The notes under the pieces: model-generated
Told to the model about the DNA's origin: nothing
What the model saw: only the letters and a program-made list of their open reading frames with translations
Databases searched by the model: none
From: Ceratothoa steindachneri
Taxonomy: Eukaryota; Arthropoda; Malacostraca; Isopoda; Cymothoidae
Direction: 5' to 3'
DNA length: 64,000 nucleotides
Assembly (NCBI GenBank): GCA_963969495.1
Contig: OZ018323.1
Span: 66,654,460 to 66,718,459, forward strand
Position numbers and translations under genes: made by a program
Shown here: positions 1 to 12,770 of the stretch, one piece after another
How the letters are laid out: every line of letters begins with the position of its first letter
Numbering within the stretch: the first letter of the stretch is position 1

Positions 1-2785
1 TGTCAACACTTAATTATAAATTTTCCGTTTTGGCATTCACCGAGAGCTGGCTAACAAATAATAATAAACACCTTATCAGTGTCCCAAACTATAGCTCTTT
101 TCATTCACTACGCGACGTAAACAAGATAGGGGGAGGTATAAGCGTGTATATATCTGACAGACTCAATACTAAAAAAGTTGACGAAATTAGTATTTCCTAT
201 AACTATATAGAAACTTTATTTATCGAAGTAAAATCAAATGGTAAAACGATAATCATTGGAACCGTATATAGGCCCCCTTCTGGTGACCCAAAGATGTTTA
301 TAGATAAGATTACTCAATTAATCAATTACTTCAATGTTACAAACTATGACGACATAATAATTACAGGAGATTTTAACTTTGATCTATTAAACTTTGAAAA
401 CCACGCATCAACTCAGTCCTTCCTCAATACTTTTTATTCTCATTCCTTATTTCCAATTATAACAAAACCGACAAGAATAACCCAAAACTCAGCAACACTA
501 ATTGACAATATTTTCAGAGTTCACCCCGAAAATTACTCTTCCGGTATTCTCCTTTGTGACATATCGGACTATCTTCCTATATTCATGATCCAAAAGTCTT
601 TTTTCAACTCGAACAATATTCATCAAAACCGTACAATAACCTACCGCATAATTAACGAAAATACCTTATCAAACTTCTATAACTATGTTCTAAATCAGAA
701 TCTATATGAAATTTCCTATATAAATTACATCGATTCTGCTACCGAAGAGTTAATTTCAAGGCTAGACGATGCTTTTAAACTTAATTGTCCTCTAAAATCT
801 AAAACCATATCATATAAACACAAAACAAAACCTTGGATAACAAACACAATTATAAATAACATCAAAAAACGTCAAAAATACTTTTCTCTTTATAAGCTTA
901 GTCAAATTCCAGAACATACATATAAAAATTTTCGGAATCAAGTTACTAACCAAATTAAAATAGCCAAGAAAAATTATTACCATGAACGATTTAATCAAAC
1001 GAAAAACAATATAAAACAAACTTGGAAATTAATCAATTCTGTGATAAAACCTGAAATTACTAAAGGAACAAACCAAATTAAACAAATTATCATTGACGGT
1101 AAACCAGTTGATGACAATAAGGAAAAAGCGAATGAATTCAATAATTTTTTTTTTGTCAACGTAGGTAAAAAAATCTCAGACTCCTGCAAAATAGTCGATA
1201 AATCTTTTCTTTCGTATTTTAATGAGATTAATGTACCAAATTCCTTGTTCTTTTCTCCTGTAAGCGTAGCCGATATAAAAAAAATCATTAGTTCACTAAA
1301 AAATAAAAAATCGGGTATTAATTCAATCTCCACTAAAATTTTAAAATACATCTCCGATATAGTTGCTCCAATTTTAGCATCAATAATCAATAAATCATTT
1401 ACGCAGGGTATATTCCCAAGTGTATTAAAAGTTGCTCGAGTAACAGCGTTACCAAAGGCCGGAGACCTCACAAACGTCAGCAATTACCGCCCTATTTCAT
1501 GTCTTACAATGTTCAGTAAAATATTTGAAAAAATAGCATTCAATAAACTTTATAAATTTCTGGAATCTAATTAACTGTTGTATAAACACCAATATGGTTT
1601 TAGACGTCAGAAATCAACGATTCACGCGATAATTAACCACCTTCAATATTTATATGATAGCATTGAAAAGGGCCACATTGTATTCTCAATTTTTCTCGAT
1701 TTTAAAAAAGCTTTCGATTGTGTCAACCATAATATTCTACTGTCAAAATTAGCTATGTACGGAATTAGAGGCAACTGTCAAAATTGGTTCAAATCATATT
1801 TAACTGAAAGAAAGCAATTTGTCTCCGTCAATGGTCATGACTCATCCCACCTTAATATTACAACTGAGGTCCCACAAGGCTCCGTGCTCGGGCCACTGTT
1901 ATTTTTAATCTATATTAATGATATTATTAAATCATCTTCTCTGTTTAAATTTATATTATTCGCGGATGATAGTGCCTTATCAACTCCCTTGCCATATGAC
2001 AAACCGAGCAACATTTCATCTACAATAAATAAAGAACTCGAAAATGTCTTCAGGTGGCTAAATGTTAATAAACTATCAATAAATGTAGATAAAACCAAAT
2101 ATATTCTTTTTTCTTACAAAAAATCTATTGAATTGCCCCATATTAAAATGGGTGACGGAATAATTTATGAAACTACTCATATCAAATTCCTAGGCATCTT
2201 TATTGAAAAAATCTGAGTTTTAAACAACATATTACGCATATCTCAACAAAACTATCAAAATCGATTGGAATATTATATAAATTAAATAAGTTTCTTCCTA
2301 AATCTATTCTCCACTCTTTATATATGGCAATGGTGCAACCTTACTTGACATATGGCATAGAGAGTTGGTATGGAAAATATCAAAATTATCTCAATAAGTT
2401 AGTCATATTACAGAAAAAAGCAATTCGAGCCATCCATCAACTTGACTACAATGAGCACACTAATCGTTATTTTAAGGAATCCAGAATTCTAAAATTAAAT
2501 GATCTCTTTATTTTTCAAACATCCTTATTCCTTTACAAAACAATAAAGTGTTCCTATAATAGCTATATATTTAATATGTTACAAACAGCTGATAATACCC
2601 ATAATCACCAAACCCGCAATAGAACAAAATTTATTTCACCCTTGTATTCAAAATCAAAATCTCAATGTAGCTTTCTGTACAAATCTATCAAAATATGGAA
2701 TTGCTTGGACGACAATATCAAATCCCAAACCAATTTAGCTGAATTCAAAAAAGCTCTTAAAAACAATATAATTTCGGCTTACTAA
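1..2785 (+). pseudogene. CR1-like LINE ORF2 (endonuclease + reverse transcriptase), broken, open at left edge
   Basis: Encodes the replication protein of a non-LTR retrotransposon: an APE-type endonuclease that nicks target DNA, then reverse transcriptase. The frame is open from base 3, so the true start lies left of the window. Endonuclease motifs seen: TESWL (about 45-60), GGGISVYI, GTVYRPP, GDFNFD (about 370), and SDYLPI (about 565) where the family has SDH, so the catalytic His is replaced by Tyr. RT motifs seen: DFKKAFDCVNH, PQGSVLGPLLFLIYIND, FADD (about 1960). Breaks: an in-frame TAA at 1572-1574 just before the QYGFR block, and loss of one A in an A-run near 2207 that moves the frame; the C-terminal part (2324-2785) then runs to a natural stop. 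Neighbouring DNA is equally AT-rich. CR1/L2/Jockey group is clear; the exact clade is not. Confidence 0.9.
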
Positions 2786-3202
2786 ATTTCTATTCAGCTT
2801 TTGTTATTGTGTATTTATTTGTTACCGTACACTGTTATACTGTGTACTACTACTTTGATTTATACATTATAAATATGTTATTATTTATATAAGACTGTTG
2901 ACTATGTTAACTACATACCTCTTGAAAGAATCGCTGGAAATAAAATAGTTTTTTAATTTATCTCTAAATTTAAATTATATAATTATTCGTTATTTGCAAT
3001 AAACATGAAGGGATTTCTAGTCTTGATAATTTTATGCTTAGTCTTAAGTTTCTGCCCTAAAAGTCACTGACTTATTTTGGGCCCATAAATAATCCTGTAT
3101 GTATAAGTACTTATAGTAGCTTGGCATTAAGATTTAAAATGTAATATGTTTTTACTGTACATTGGATTAATATGGAATAAATAAATAAATAAATAAATAA
3201 GT
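2786..3202 (+). repeat. LINE 3' UTR ending in (AATA)n tail
   Basis: AT-rich noncoding sequence follows the LINE stop and ends in five or six AATA units at 3174-3200, a typical 3' microsatellite tail of a non-LTR element. It gives the right boundary of the element at about 3200. Confidence 0.75.
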
Positions 3203-3219
3203 GTCGGTGGATTCAAGAA

Positions 3220-3740
3220 CAGTGCCTTTAAGGATATACTGAGATTGGGGGTTTCAGTGGCTGATATGCATCACTTTGCATTTGTTAACGTTAAGAGGCA
3301 TTTGTCACGTGTCCGACCACTCCTCAATCTTCCGAAGATCATCTTGGAGGCGGGCAGTATTTCCTTCCTTTGCAAAGTTCATACCAAGCTTGGTATCATC
3401 GGCAAATTTAGAAATCTTCGCAACCATGTCGCCGTCCATGTCGTTGATGTAGATGATGAACAGTAGTGGTCCCAGGACAGAACCTTGAGGAACACCGCTA
3501 GTAACGGGCACCCACTCAGAAGCTTGTCCATTCCATTCAACACCACCCGTTGCCGTCTGCCACTTAGCCAGGTCTCTATCCAACTTGCTACATTTCCATC
3601 TATTCCCAGCGCACGCACTTTCTGGAGGAGGCGGCGGTGTGGTATATTATCGAAGGCTTTTCGAAACTCAAAGTAGATAACATCCACCGCCTTATCCCGG
3701 TCGTGCTCAGTGAAAACGAAATGGAAGAATTCCACAAGAT
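3220..3740 (-). pseudogene. CR1-like LINE reverse transcriptase fragment
   Basis: A second, unrelated-copy LINE fragment on the opposite strand. Reading 3735 to 3305 it shows AVDVIYFEFRKAFDNIPH, then GVPQGSVLGPLLFIIYIND and KFADDTKL, the RT palm motifs A, B and C. The two halves lie in different frames (3735-3480 and 3583-3305), so at least one frameshift separates them. Only about 140 codons of RT remain, with no endonuclease. The higher GC and different codon use compared with the LINE at 1-2785 indicate a different LINE family. Confidence 0.85.
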
Positions 3741-4223
3741 TCGTGAGAGTTACGTAGATACACAGATCACACGGGCATTACGGCCCAGACTCAGGTGATC
3801 TGTGCCGAGAAGGAGAGAGAGAAAGAGAAGAAAATAAAGCGGCTGAGTTTTGGTTGCCAGGCGTAATCTCATCTCACGTGGAAGGAATAATATAATATTT
3901 ACGTAACTAGAGGTTAAACTATATATACTTAATTGAAAAAAAAGAAAGGGTCTAGGGCACCAATTATAGCTTATCTGATGATTGATTTAATGACAAACTT
4001 GCCTAGATAGCAGCCATTAAACCTTGCTATATGAATTTAAAGATAAAGATGTGTTGAAAGAGAAAATGTGACAGGATAACTAATTCAGCCGTGAAGATTT
4101 CAAGAGCACTGACGCATAATTTTAACAAGATTTTTTGAACTAACAAATAACAAGAAAATATTGCTTAATAATTGAATTGGATAATACGGTTGATGAATAT
4201 AATGTGCATTTAAATGAAATAAG
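3741..4223. other. no gene seen
   Basis: AT-rich intergenic sequence between a LINE fragment and a TA array. There is a short GA-rich stretch near 3810-3835. I see no coding frame or transposon end. Confidence 0.5.
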
Positions 4224-4479
<256 letters not shown>

Positions 4480-4899
4480 GTATAGTACAGCCACGACGTT
4501 TTAGAAGTTATAAAATCAGGGGAACTTGTCTGAACGCTGATCAAATAAAAGTGTTCGTTAAAATGCGCTCGGGACTCGGGGAAACGGGAAAGTCTTTTCT
4601 GATTGGTTAATTTCGAATTGGGTTGTACAAAGGTTTTGATTGGTTAGTGATTTGGAGGAACTGCAAGGCCAGAGGTAACCGTATTGGTATCAAAGGTCGT
4701 ACAAAAATGGATTTTTGGGCGAGATGCATAATTTTCTCAGACATGAAATTGCTAAATGCCTCTAAACCAACTTTGTAGGAGATTGCAAAGATGTCAGCTG
4801 CTATACAAGTAATGAATCTGATAGAAAGTCTGACCCATGGTCTTTTGAAATGGATCCGCGAAAGGCGTAATTTTATTTTGTACGACCAAATATTAGTCA

Positions 4900-5006
4900 T
4901 CCATTAGAGGGAGAGAAGCATAACCAGTTCCTAGTTAGGACCTCCCCATTATGGTTTTGAAGACATAGTCCAAGCGTGCACATTCTTGGAATATTGCAGT
5001 CCTTTC
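4900..5006 (-). pseudogene. hAT/ZMYM-like transposase remnant, 3' portion of split gene
   Basis: Read on the minus strand immediately beyond the mariner, one frame gives residues resembling the conserved NGE....R.WL.FSPSNG block found after the N-terminal linker of ZMYM/DUF4371-type hAT transposases. It continues the reading seen at 6749-6271, so the 1.26-kb mariner at 5009-6268 split it. A stop follows at once and I cannot follow the frame below about 4900. Confidence 0.5.
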
Positions 5007-5008
5007 TA

Positions 5009-6268
5009 CGAGGGGTGGTCAATAAGTTTTGCGAATAGGTAGGGCAAAACAGAGGAAGGGGTATGGCTGTTTGTGGGGGTGTTAGGACAAGTTATGACAA
5101 GTCAGGACCTGCAACCGCATGCTCCTGCCTCGTCTATTTAAGAAGCAGTAGCTGATCGCAGATCGTCAGTCACAAATTTTTCAACAATGGAGAAGGTTGA
5201 GCACCGTGCATTGATCAAATTTTTGACCAAGGGAGGCAAGAATGCAAAAGAGATCCATGAACGCATGGTTGCAGTGTACACCAACACCGCCCCTTCCTAT
5301 GCAACCATTGCTTGCTGGAATAGGAAGTTCCGCCATGGTCGTGAGTCCTTTGAAGATGACCCCCGTCCAAGACGCCCGTCAGACGTGACCAACGAGGACA
5401 ATGTGGCCCCTGTGGAGAGAATTATCCTCGAAAATCGACGGGTGAATGTCGAAGAAATCGACCGAGAACTTGGAATATCACATGGAAGTGTTATCAACAT
5501 CATCCATGACAATTTAGCCATGGCCAAGGTCTCTGCCCATTGGTTCCCTAGGAACCCCAGAAAACCTTACGCCCCATGATCGACTTTAACGTCGTCAAAG
5601 TTCGGAGGAGCATAGTGACACGTGATGAAACGTGGGCCCATCAATGGGATCCCGAGACCAAGCTCGAAAGCATGGCCTGGAAGCACAGGGGCTCTCCGAC
5701 CCCCATCAAGTTCCGGACTCAACCCTCAGCCGACAAGATCATGGCCACAAACTTCTGGGATTCTGAGGGAGTGTTGATGGTGGACTATGCGGCTTGTGGA
5801 AAGACCATCACAGGTCAATATTATGCCGAGGAACTGGCTTGGTTGAAGAAGTGCATCCGTCAGAAGCGGCGCGGCAAGTTGACACGCGGTGTCCTGCTCC
5901 TCCACGACAATGCCCCTGTCCGCAAGGCCAGAGTTGACCAAGCTGCCCTGCGCAAGTCCGGACTCGAGGAGCTCAACCATCCCCCCTACAGTCCAGATCT
6001 GGCCCCTAGCGACTACTTTTTATTCCGCCAGCTCAAGGTTGCACTGCGTGGACGCCGGTTTGGGGACAATGAAGATGTCCAGCTCGCTGTCCAGGAGTAG
6101 ATTGAACAGCAGTCGGGAGATTTCTAGTTGTCGAGAATTCGATGCCTCAGGGACAAGTGGCGCAAGTGCATTGAAGTCGAGGGTAGTTATATTGAAAAAT
6201 AATAAAACACTTTTCCTCATATCTCGTTTTCTTATATCCGAATTGCAAAACTTATTGACCGCCCCTCG
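5009..6268 (+). mobile_element. mariner element 1, full length with ITRs and TA duplication
   Basis: Inverted terminal repeats of about 28 bp: left 5009-5036 (CGAGGGGTGGTCAATAAG...) and right 6241-6268 as its inverse with few mismatches, each flanked by TA (5007-5008 and 6269-6270). The length of 1260 bp is normal for mariner. It carries one transposase gene on the plus strand and sits inside a hAT/ZMYM-like gene remnant. A second, shorter copy with the same ITRs lies at 15200-16132. Confidence 0.93.
5187..6127 (+). pseudogene. mariner transposase, frameshifted
   Basis: Cut-and-paste DNA transposase of the Tc1/mariner superfamily (DD34D type). The ATG at 5187 opens an N-terminal double helix-turn-helix region for ITR binding (residues 1-115, with WNRKFRHGRESFEDDPRPRR and ELGISHGSVINIIH). 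The frame breaks near 5579; the catalytic half continues at 5576 in another frame with RDETW (first Asp), LLHDNAP (second Asp) and YSPDLAPSDYFLF (third Asp). A nonsense TAG at 6098-6100 stands where copy 2 has TGG; the original end is TAG at 6125-6127. All three catalytic aspartates are visible, but part of the linker between the HTH and catalytic domains is missing, so it is inactive as it stands. Confidence 0.9.
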
Positions 6269-6270
6269 TA

Positions 6271-6749
6271 GGTTGCTGCACCGAGAGTGCAGAGAACAAA
6301 CTCTCATCACGGTGCTGAACTGTTGATACACCCTTTTTCAGCCAGTATTTCCGCATCTGATCCGAAATAATGGATGGTCAAAGTCCAATGTCATTGACTA
6401 CTGGTGGGCCCTCAACTTCAGCTTCTACATAAGATGTGCCGGTATCAGCCTCCATTTCTATATGTTCTTCAATTGGACCCATTACTACTTCTTCATTTTC
6501 TTTGTCAGGATCATCAGCCATTTCCGCTGGAGCATTCTCAGGTTGATCAGGTTCTGCAAAGTCATCACTCCTTTCTGTCACTTGTCTTGGTTAAACAGTG
6601 AAGAACTGGTCTAATTTTCTTATATTTGCCAGTTCTTCTGCTGATTTCATTGTTGCTTCCTTTACCTTACGTCTTTTAGAAGCCTCAGACTCCCTAATTA
6701 TTGTGCGATGCCTGTGTCTGTTTCCTTCACGATTACCTATGCTGCTAAT
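6271..6749 (-). pseudogene. hAT/ZMYM-like transposase N-terminal exon
   Basis: On the minus strand an apparent splice acceptor (TTTTCAG) ends at 6750 and opens a reading with a basic segment (EASKRRKVKEATMKSAEEL), an acidic linker (PDQPENAPAEMADDPDKEN) and, before 6271, a block similar to the P.I.SDQMRKYW segment of ZMYM5/DUF4371 hAT-derived proteins. Stops interrupt it twice (about 6591 and 6375). It is cut by the mariner. On family knowledge this belongs to hAT transposases with a TTF-type zinc finger. The zinc finger itself is not visible here. Confidence 0.55.
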
Positions 6750-7517
6750 CTGAAAATCAACGAAATGAGCTTAGAATTGAAAAAAAACGAAATGAACTCA
6801 AAATTACACAAGATCTAGCTATTTAGTAGGGTGGAGAGGCGATGGATCGTACTACTAAGGGAAAAATATTCATAGAAAATCGAAAGTGGTTGGAAATCAA
6901 ATATATTGACATGCAAGAAACTTGTGGTATTTTCCCACCTTATGCTATAGTTGTGACATAAGATTTATTCTTTTAATACATTGAAAAATTCAAGAATTTA
7001 AAGGAGTACATTTTGTACAGTTCATAGCACATGGGTCATGGTCCATACACACCTATAGGCACCACCAAATGGACCTAAAAACATGGAATGCTGAAAGATT
7101 ATTTAATTATGTGCCTCAGTATTACCATACAATAGAAAAATATTATTTTAGTCATACACAAATAATTATTTGAGCGTTCTCTCCATCTCGCTGCAAACAG
7201 CGCCCCGAAATAACAAAATGAGGTCCATTTATGTGAGCACAAATAATAAACTGCTACTGTTGTCCATTCACACCTATAGGCACCACCAATTTGACATAAA
7301 AACACTGTTAAAACCCAGATATACGGTCTATGACACTACCTACCTCTCATCAGGGTCTATAGACCCTGCCTCTCATAACATACGAGCGAAATTATGTAAA
7401 CAAAGTCTTACCACAAATCAAACAATTGAGCATATTATATCTTAGTAACACCAAATTCCCTACAAACCCTATTTATCAGTTAATCTAAAATACCTTATAA
7501 GCATCATCAACATATAA
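6750..7517. other. no gene; short direct repeats
   Basis: Noncoding. Two imperfect direct repeats share ACACCTATAGGCACCACCAA (about 7050 and 7272), spaced roughly 220 bp. It may be the intron or 5' region of the hAT-like element whose exon begins at 6749. Confidence 0.4.
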
Positions 7518-7765
7518 AGGGTGTTCCATTAAGACGGATCGCAGTTAGCAGTAAATATACATTACAGCAAAATATATATTGAGTTTTCTGCCTCTTTCAA
7601 CACTACTTTCAATCATCAATATATTGATGATTGAAATTAGTGTTGAAAGAGGCACCATCAATATTGAAAGTAGTGTTGAAAGAGGCAGAAAAACTCAATA
7701 TATATTTTGCTGCAATGTATATTTACTGCTAATTGCGATCCGTCTTAATGAAACCCTCTTTATAT
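7518..7765. mobile_element. palindromic MITE (fold-back)
   Basis: The two halves are near-perfect inverse copies over about 115 bp: left GGGTGTTCCATTAAGACGG..., right its inverse ending near 7765, with a short centre around ATCAATATATTGATGAT (7615-7632). Flanking TA/TATA on both sides suits a Tc1/mariner-type TA duplication. No coding capacity; it would need a transposase supplied elsewhere. Confidence 0.75.
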
Positions 7766-7799
7766 AATACCAAAAAATAACACTTAAGGGATTAAAAAT

Positions 7800-7901
7800 A
7801 AATTGTTTACTTCTATTAAAATTTATTTTGGGTGGGAGGCCCCCTCTTGGTGGGTGGCCCAAGGCCCCGGCCCCTTGGGCCCATCCCTTAATCCGGCTCT
7901 G
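7800..7901 (-). repeat. candidate hAT terminal sequence
   Basis: Read on the minus strand from 7901 it starts CAGAGCCGGATTAAGG and continues GC-rich, resembling terminal inverted repeats of ZMYM/DUF4371-type hAT elements (known start CAG.GCCGGATTAA). It lies upstream of the hAT-like exon at 6749 on the same strand and could be its 5' end. The matching 3' end was not found. Confidence 0.45.
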
Positions 7902-7905
7902 CATA

Positions 7906-8270
7906 CACTAGTTGACTCTCCCACCCATACAAAACTCCTCACATCTAGTTTCTCATACTTACCAAGAGTGCTGCACCCCTTGCGCTTCAGACGACTTCGT
8001 CTCTTGCTTCGTATCTTTTTATTCCATTTGTCAGGCTGGAATGTTTTCTCTTTTGTAATTTTGGTCAAGCGTTTTTTTTTCTTTTAGTTTGAGCTTTTTA
8101 ATTTTTTAGGTTCATGTGAATGTGTTATAATTTTTTGTTTGAATTGCCCACATATATAGTCTATTGGGACTGGGAGGCTGCATCAAAAATTTCCAAATTA
8201 AATTATACCTAATTTTAAACAAAGTTACAAAAAAAAATCGTTCTAAAAGCATTAAATAACATCGGCTTTG
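7906..8270. other. no gene seen
   Basis: Short low-scoring frames only. I see no recognisable domain. Confidence 0.4.
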
Positions 8271-8329
8271 GATATCAGAAGGAAGCGCTTGCTACACAAA
8301 CAATTCATTAGCACTTCTATAAATTCCAC

Positions 8330-8560
8330 AGCACCAGCTTGGCACCCCAAAACACCCCCTAAAATGCTTGCAAGCTCCAATCAGGACAAATAAAAGCAAT
8401 AAAAATTATAATAGGTGGCACACAAATCATCACTATATCACTTATATGCTGAAACTAAAATACTACTAATTAGAGAACATCTACGCATCGTAGAAATCCA
8501 CCACTTCAGCGGAGCACTAAGTCAATTCCACCCTAATCAGTACCCAGGCTAAAAAAAAAT
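8330..8560 (+). pseudogene. LINE reverse transcriptase C-terminal scrap
   Basis: In one frame a stretch resembling the post-RT region of several LINE families can be read: LQSGQIKAIKIIIGG followed, after a frame change, by AETKILLIREHLRIVEIHHF. Family pattern: LQ..QN.ALR..TG...P...L..ETK.L....H+..L. No catalytic motif remains. Confidence 0.45.
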
Positions 8561-9114
8561 ATCTACAACACACAACCCTAGTACATTAACTTACCACACA
8601 AACCACAACCTGATAAAACACATCCACAACCCATAAGAGGCACAGCGTTATATTCCTGGGATGGTGGTTTTGGTTATTATGTTAGTAAACCTAGATAGCA
8701 AACATAATACCATCTACCATAAATGATTGAAGTGAATTGTTGCGCGAAGGTTTTAGGCTTATAAGCGGCGTGGATGAGATAAGAATCACGAGAATGCATA
8801 AAATACGAAACACAAAAGATAAATTGTATTTAAGAATTAACAGAGAATTTCACGATTAAAGATAATCAGTTTAGCACGAGAATAACGCAGAAAGAATTGA
8901 TTGCATACAAAAAAAGATACAAAATTGGTAGAAAAGGCTTGGAGTGATATGAGAGAGATATATTTAAGGATTAAATAGAAATATTGAGTGAACGAACCCT
9001 TGTGGATGGAAGCGAGGGCACGAGTAACCAAGTAACGCTTAGAAAAGTTCTGAAACAGGCAGTACCAATATTGTTAGAAAGCATTTTAAGAGAATTTATT
9101 ATATACACATAATG
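8561..9114. other. no gene seen
   Basis: AT-rich sequence with no coding frame or repeat structure recognised. Confidence 0.4.
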
Positions 9115-9230
9115 GTTGACCTCTCATCACTCCGCTCGAGTTCATTTGATAGTAATAGATATAAAATAGTTATAATTGTTTAACTTGGGAGTACTGCAGA
9201 TTAATAGGAATCTGGTGCAGTGATACACTG
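9115..9230. repeat. dispersed repeat shared with 45931-46090
   Basis: CTCATCACTCCGCTCGAGTTC and a following GTA(C/G)TGCAGATTAAT recur in similar order at 45931-46090. Function unknown. Confidence 0.4.
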
Positions 9231-10060
9231 TCCACTGTGCTGGCGGGACTCAGCTCCCCGTCCGGCTCAGCTTAGTCTCTCCTTCTTCCTCTACGAGTAA
9301 CAACCACTCTCGGCCTTTATGTTCCAACTCTCCTCATCTCCCTCAAACCTTTGTCTAGGCTTGATGACCTGACCAGTTACCTCATGTCGTGCTAGAAAAG
9401 AGGCATTGGAACCTCTATAAACAATGCCCTTTAATGCCTGCAGGTCGCGAGACCAACAGTTGAGTGGTACTGGGCGATGGTACGCGATTAATGGGAATAT
9501 TCGTTTTGCACCGATAACTCTTTCCCTGCGTGTAATGGGTTGACCACCTCACTGCCATCATTCTCGGGTGCACATGGCTGCACTACGTTGACAGGCAGCA
9601 CACCCAACAGGCAAGGCTGTTTTTTTTTTACTCAAGCCACCCTGTAGGGCAAGAGAAAAAGAGTTGAAGAGTGGTCACCTCATTTCCATCTCGATGTGAC
9701 ACGACCAATCCAACTGAATGCAATCCTGAAAGGGGATCACCACACTTGGATATATTCCTCGTGAGGTTAAGTTGAGATTGAACTTTCATTCCCACCTTTT
9801 GCATAGTTGTTGCCTAAGTCGCGATCACACGGGGTCCTATAGTATTCCCACAGCATGCAATAGCCCCCATCCACTCTAACCTAGTCCCTCAGGACAGTTT
9901 CAGTGAAGTCGCGGCCCCACGTAATTGTAACGATGTTGGCGGGGCCTACACCAAAGGCTGTGGGATCAAAACTTTCTCCCCATATCTTCCAAATGGTCAG
10001 AGGGAGCATAGGTCATACGCTCCCAAGGAGCTATAAACAACAACAACAATGACAACACAT
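9231..10060 (+). repeat. GC-richer block ending in (CAA)n, possible LINE remnant
   Basis: Composition differs from the AT-rich neighbours, and the block ends in a (CAA)n-like run (10034-10055), a tail style seen in some non-LTR elements. No open frame was found. Assignment is tentative. Confidence 0.3.
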
Positions 10061-10249
10061 ACACACTATCCTTACCAGCCGACTTTTGATTAAACAAGCT
10101 CCCGAAATTAACAAACTCCACAAATAGACAAATGGGAGGTTCCATCTGTCACCTTTTTAGTGCATGAATGATAATATAACATAGCCCACGCATCACTTTA
10201 GCAAAGACGCAACTTCGCTCACATAAAAACACATACTGTACTCGGTGTT

Positions 10250-10720
10250 ACATTAGATTGAAAAGTAAATTTCCGACGACATACGAGAAACACATAAAAC
10301 AAAACTAATACAAAAAGAAACACTCCGAACACTCATACAACAACATTCGGGCAATCACCCACATATACTAGCATTATATCCATTCTTTACTTGCATATGA
10401 CTCTACAGTTAGAGCACCAAATGTCGCATCGACTCACCCCAGCACACTACAAAACACACACACGCACACACACACACATAAAACGTAGCCCTTCGCTTGG
10501 CAACAAGTTTCACTCGCAAAACTTCGATTAACCATTTACGCTATAAAACAAAGATCGCCCTACCAAAATACCATCTCGACCTCGAGGAGCACAACTTCTC
10601 TAAACATAGAATAAGAAACTCAAGCTACGCATACAACTACATCCAACACCTCTACCGTCATCAACGTAACTTGCGCAAAAGTCCAAGGACCTACTATAGT
10701 GAGACACTCCAATAAATCCC
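10250..10720 (+). pseudogene. possible LINE C-terminal remnant
   Basis: One frame reads RTLIQQHSGNHPHILA and later KIALPKYHLDLEEHNF, loosely like the tail after RT in LINE proteins. It may belong with the scrap at 8330-8560. A short (CA)n lies at 10455-10480. Weak. Confidence 0.25.
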
Positions 10721-11867
10721 TCCATCCCTTTGTGGTGATCGGAAGTACAAATGGGGATATGAATCGAATTACATTTTTTTCTAGAGTGGAACAAGTATAA
10801 GACAAAATGAATATATAGTTGCACACAAAGCTAAAATATAATAATAAATATATTGCTTTGAAGGAGCTGCTCTCTCTGAATGACTTTGTTTATTTATCTA
10901 TGAAGGTTTAACTCGCTCTTTGACGATTTTCGACTCTATCCGGGCGTGAAAAAGATAGTGGAAGATTTGAAGGATGTGCAAAACACGACCCCCAAAAAGC
11001 ACTTATCAAACAACTAGAATGAGTCACTTCCTTTTATACCCAGTGTTTCTGCATCGGCGCTCCAATCCAGGGGCCTATTTAGAGTAATTGAGAATCAAAT
11101 TGATTTTCATTTCTATTCAATCAAATACAGGGTGCCCATTAAATATGAGACTTCAATGGAAATTTAATCAGGTAATTGTGAAGATTCCCGGCCCCTGATT
11201 CCCCGTGCTATTTGTTGGGCTACTTTCCTATTATTTTGAGTTTTTTTAACTATCCCACTGGCCAATCAGCGCCCTGTATTATACATCGTTATTAACCAAT
11301 CAGAACCGTTTATGCTCCAACATTCTTTTGTGTTTCTAAAGACGGGTAAAAAGTAGTTTTTTTCGTAAGTTTATTATCGATCTCGCCTAAATAATATATG
11401 CCTGCCACTATTTTGTCTTTTAACGTAGTTTTCTTACTGTTTTATTAAATAAAATCACGTTTTCCTCTTGTCAAGGATTTGTGTTCGTCGAATCGAAGTA
11501 TGAAAAGCGTTAACCGTTTATTTTTCCAAGGTTTCCTTCATGTTTATAAGGACCGGTAAAAAAAAGGTTGTTTTTTTGGGCGTATTTTCTATTTTTTTTC
11601 GTAAGTTTACTATCGATCTCGCCTAAATTTTATATGCCTGCCACTATTTTGTATTTTGATGTAGTTTTCTTTGTTTTTTATTAAACAAAGAATTGTGTGC
11701 GCCGAAACGATGAAAAGCGTTGGTAATCTTTTACATTAGCGACTCGGCTGATTTTAGTTGTTGTTTTTCGTTCCAAAATGAACGATATCGATGTGTTTCA
11801 TCGTTCGCTGTGTATTTGGCTATGCGTATGTTTGGTTGGTTACTGGAACCCGTTTGTCAGAAAATGT

Positions 11868-12010
<143 letters not shown>

Positions 12011-12179
12011 TGTGTGATCGAGTCACGAGAAAGGGATTTCGAGCGAAGGAGCCCTGCTTCCAGACCGTCGGCAAACTTCCGGAACGATAACGCGCCAGAA
12101 CTCCATCCAGTTTATGTTGTTACGGCCCTCACCGCCGATTCCCGCCATCGAGGCTGTAGGACCGAACCGATAATCCTTC

Positions 12180-12770
12180 CGTCCTCAAACATTGGAACTT
12201 CCGGCGTAGTATTAGTATATATTCTCTAGCTCGAGAATAATCTTCGAAGTATTCTTAGAGCTTTCGGGTCGGGAGCTGTCCCCAAGTTGCTTCCAAGTAA
12301 GCAAGCCCACGCAATACAGAAGGTATTCACGCGGCATCATAAGAGGTCTTTGGGATCATTCATCGACGACGTGCAATTCTCGACCGACACACCCTGGTGC
12401 TATTTGGTCTCGCAGCAGGAATCCATATTCGGAACGACGAGACTACGCCTGGAATATCGCGCTCTGCTCCGCTTCCTCGAAAGATACCTTCCCCCGAGTA
12501 CCCATACTCGTGGTCTTCTCCAGCAAATCGTAAGAATTACATTTTATTTCATCATCGAAGAGGTGTGACGCTCTCTGATTGAGCAACTCACCTCGTGATC
12601 TCCGCCCGATAATTGCCTGTATATTATTCTGTGAATATCTAATGTTGTTTGTATAGGATTAAATGATTATTTTTGTTTCTCCTGTTTAAATCCATCCAAC
12701 CACCAAAGTCTAATTAAATAGTAGCAATACCGGCCAACGATTATTTCACTCTCACCATTTAAAATCCCAT
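12180..12770. other. unique sequence inside the inverted-repeat element
   Basis: Balanced GC content and short open frames (12287-12568) with no recognisable domain. I looked for LTR ends and found none I would defend. A poly-G run lies at 12960-12972. Confidence 0.3.

Noticed and set aside
5726..6331. Antisense and alternate frames over mariner 1
   Set aside because: Shadows of the transposase, lacking domains; the same shadows recur over mariner 2.
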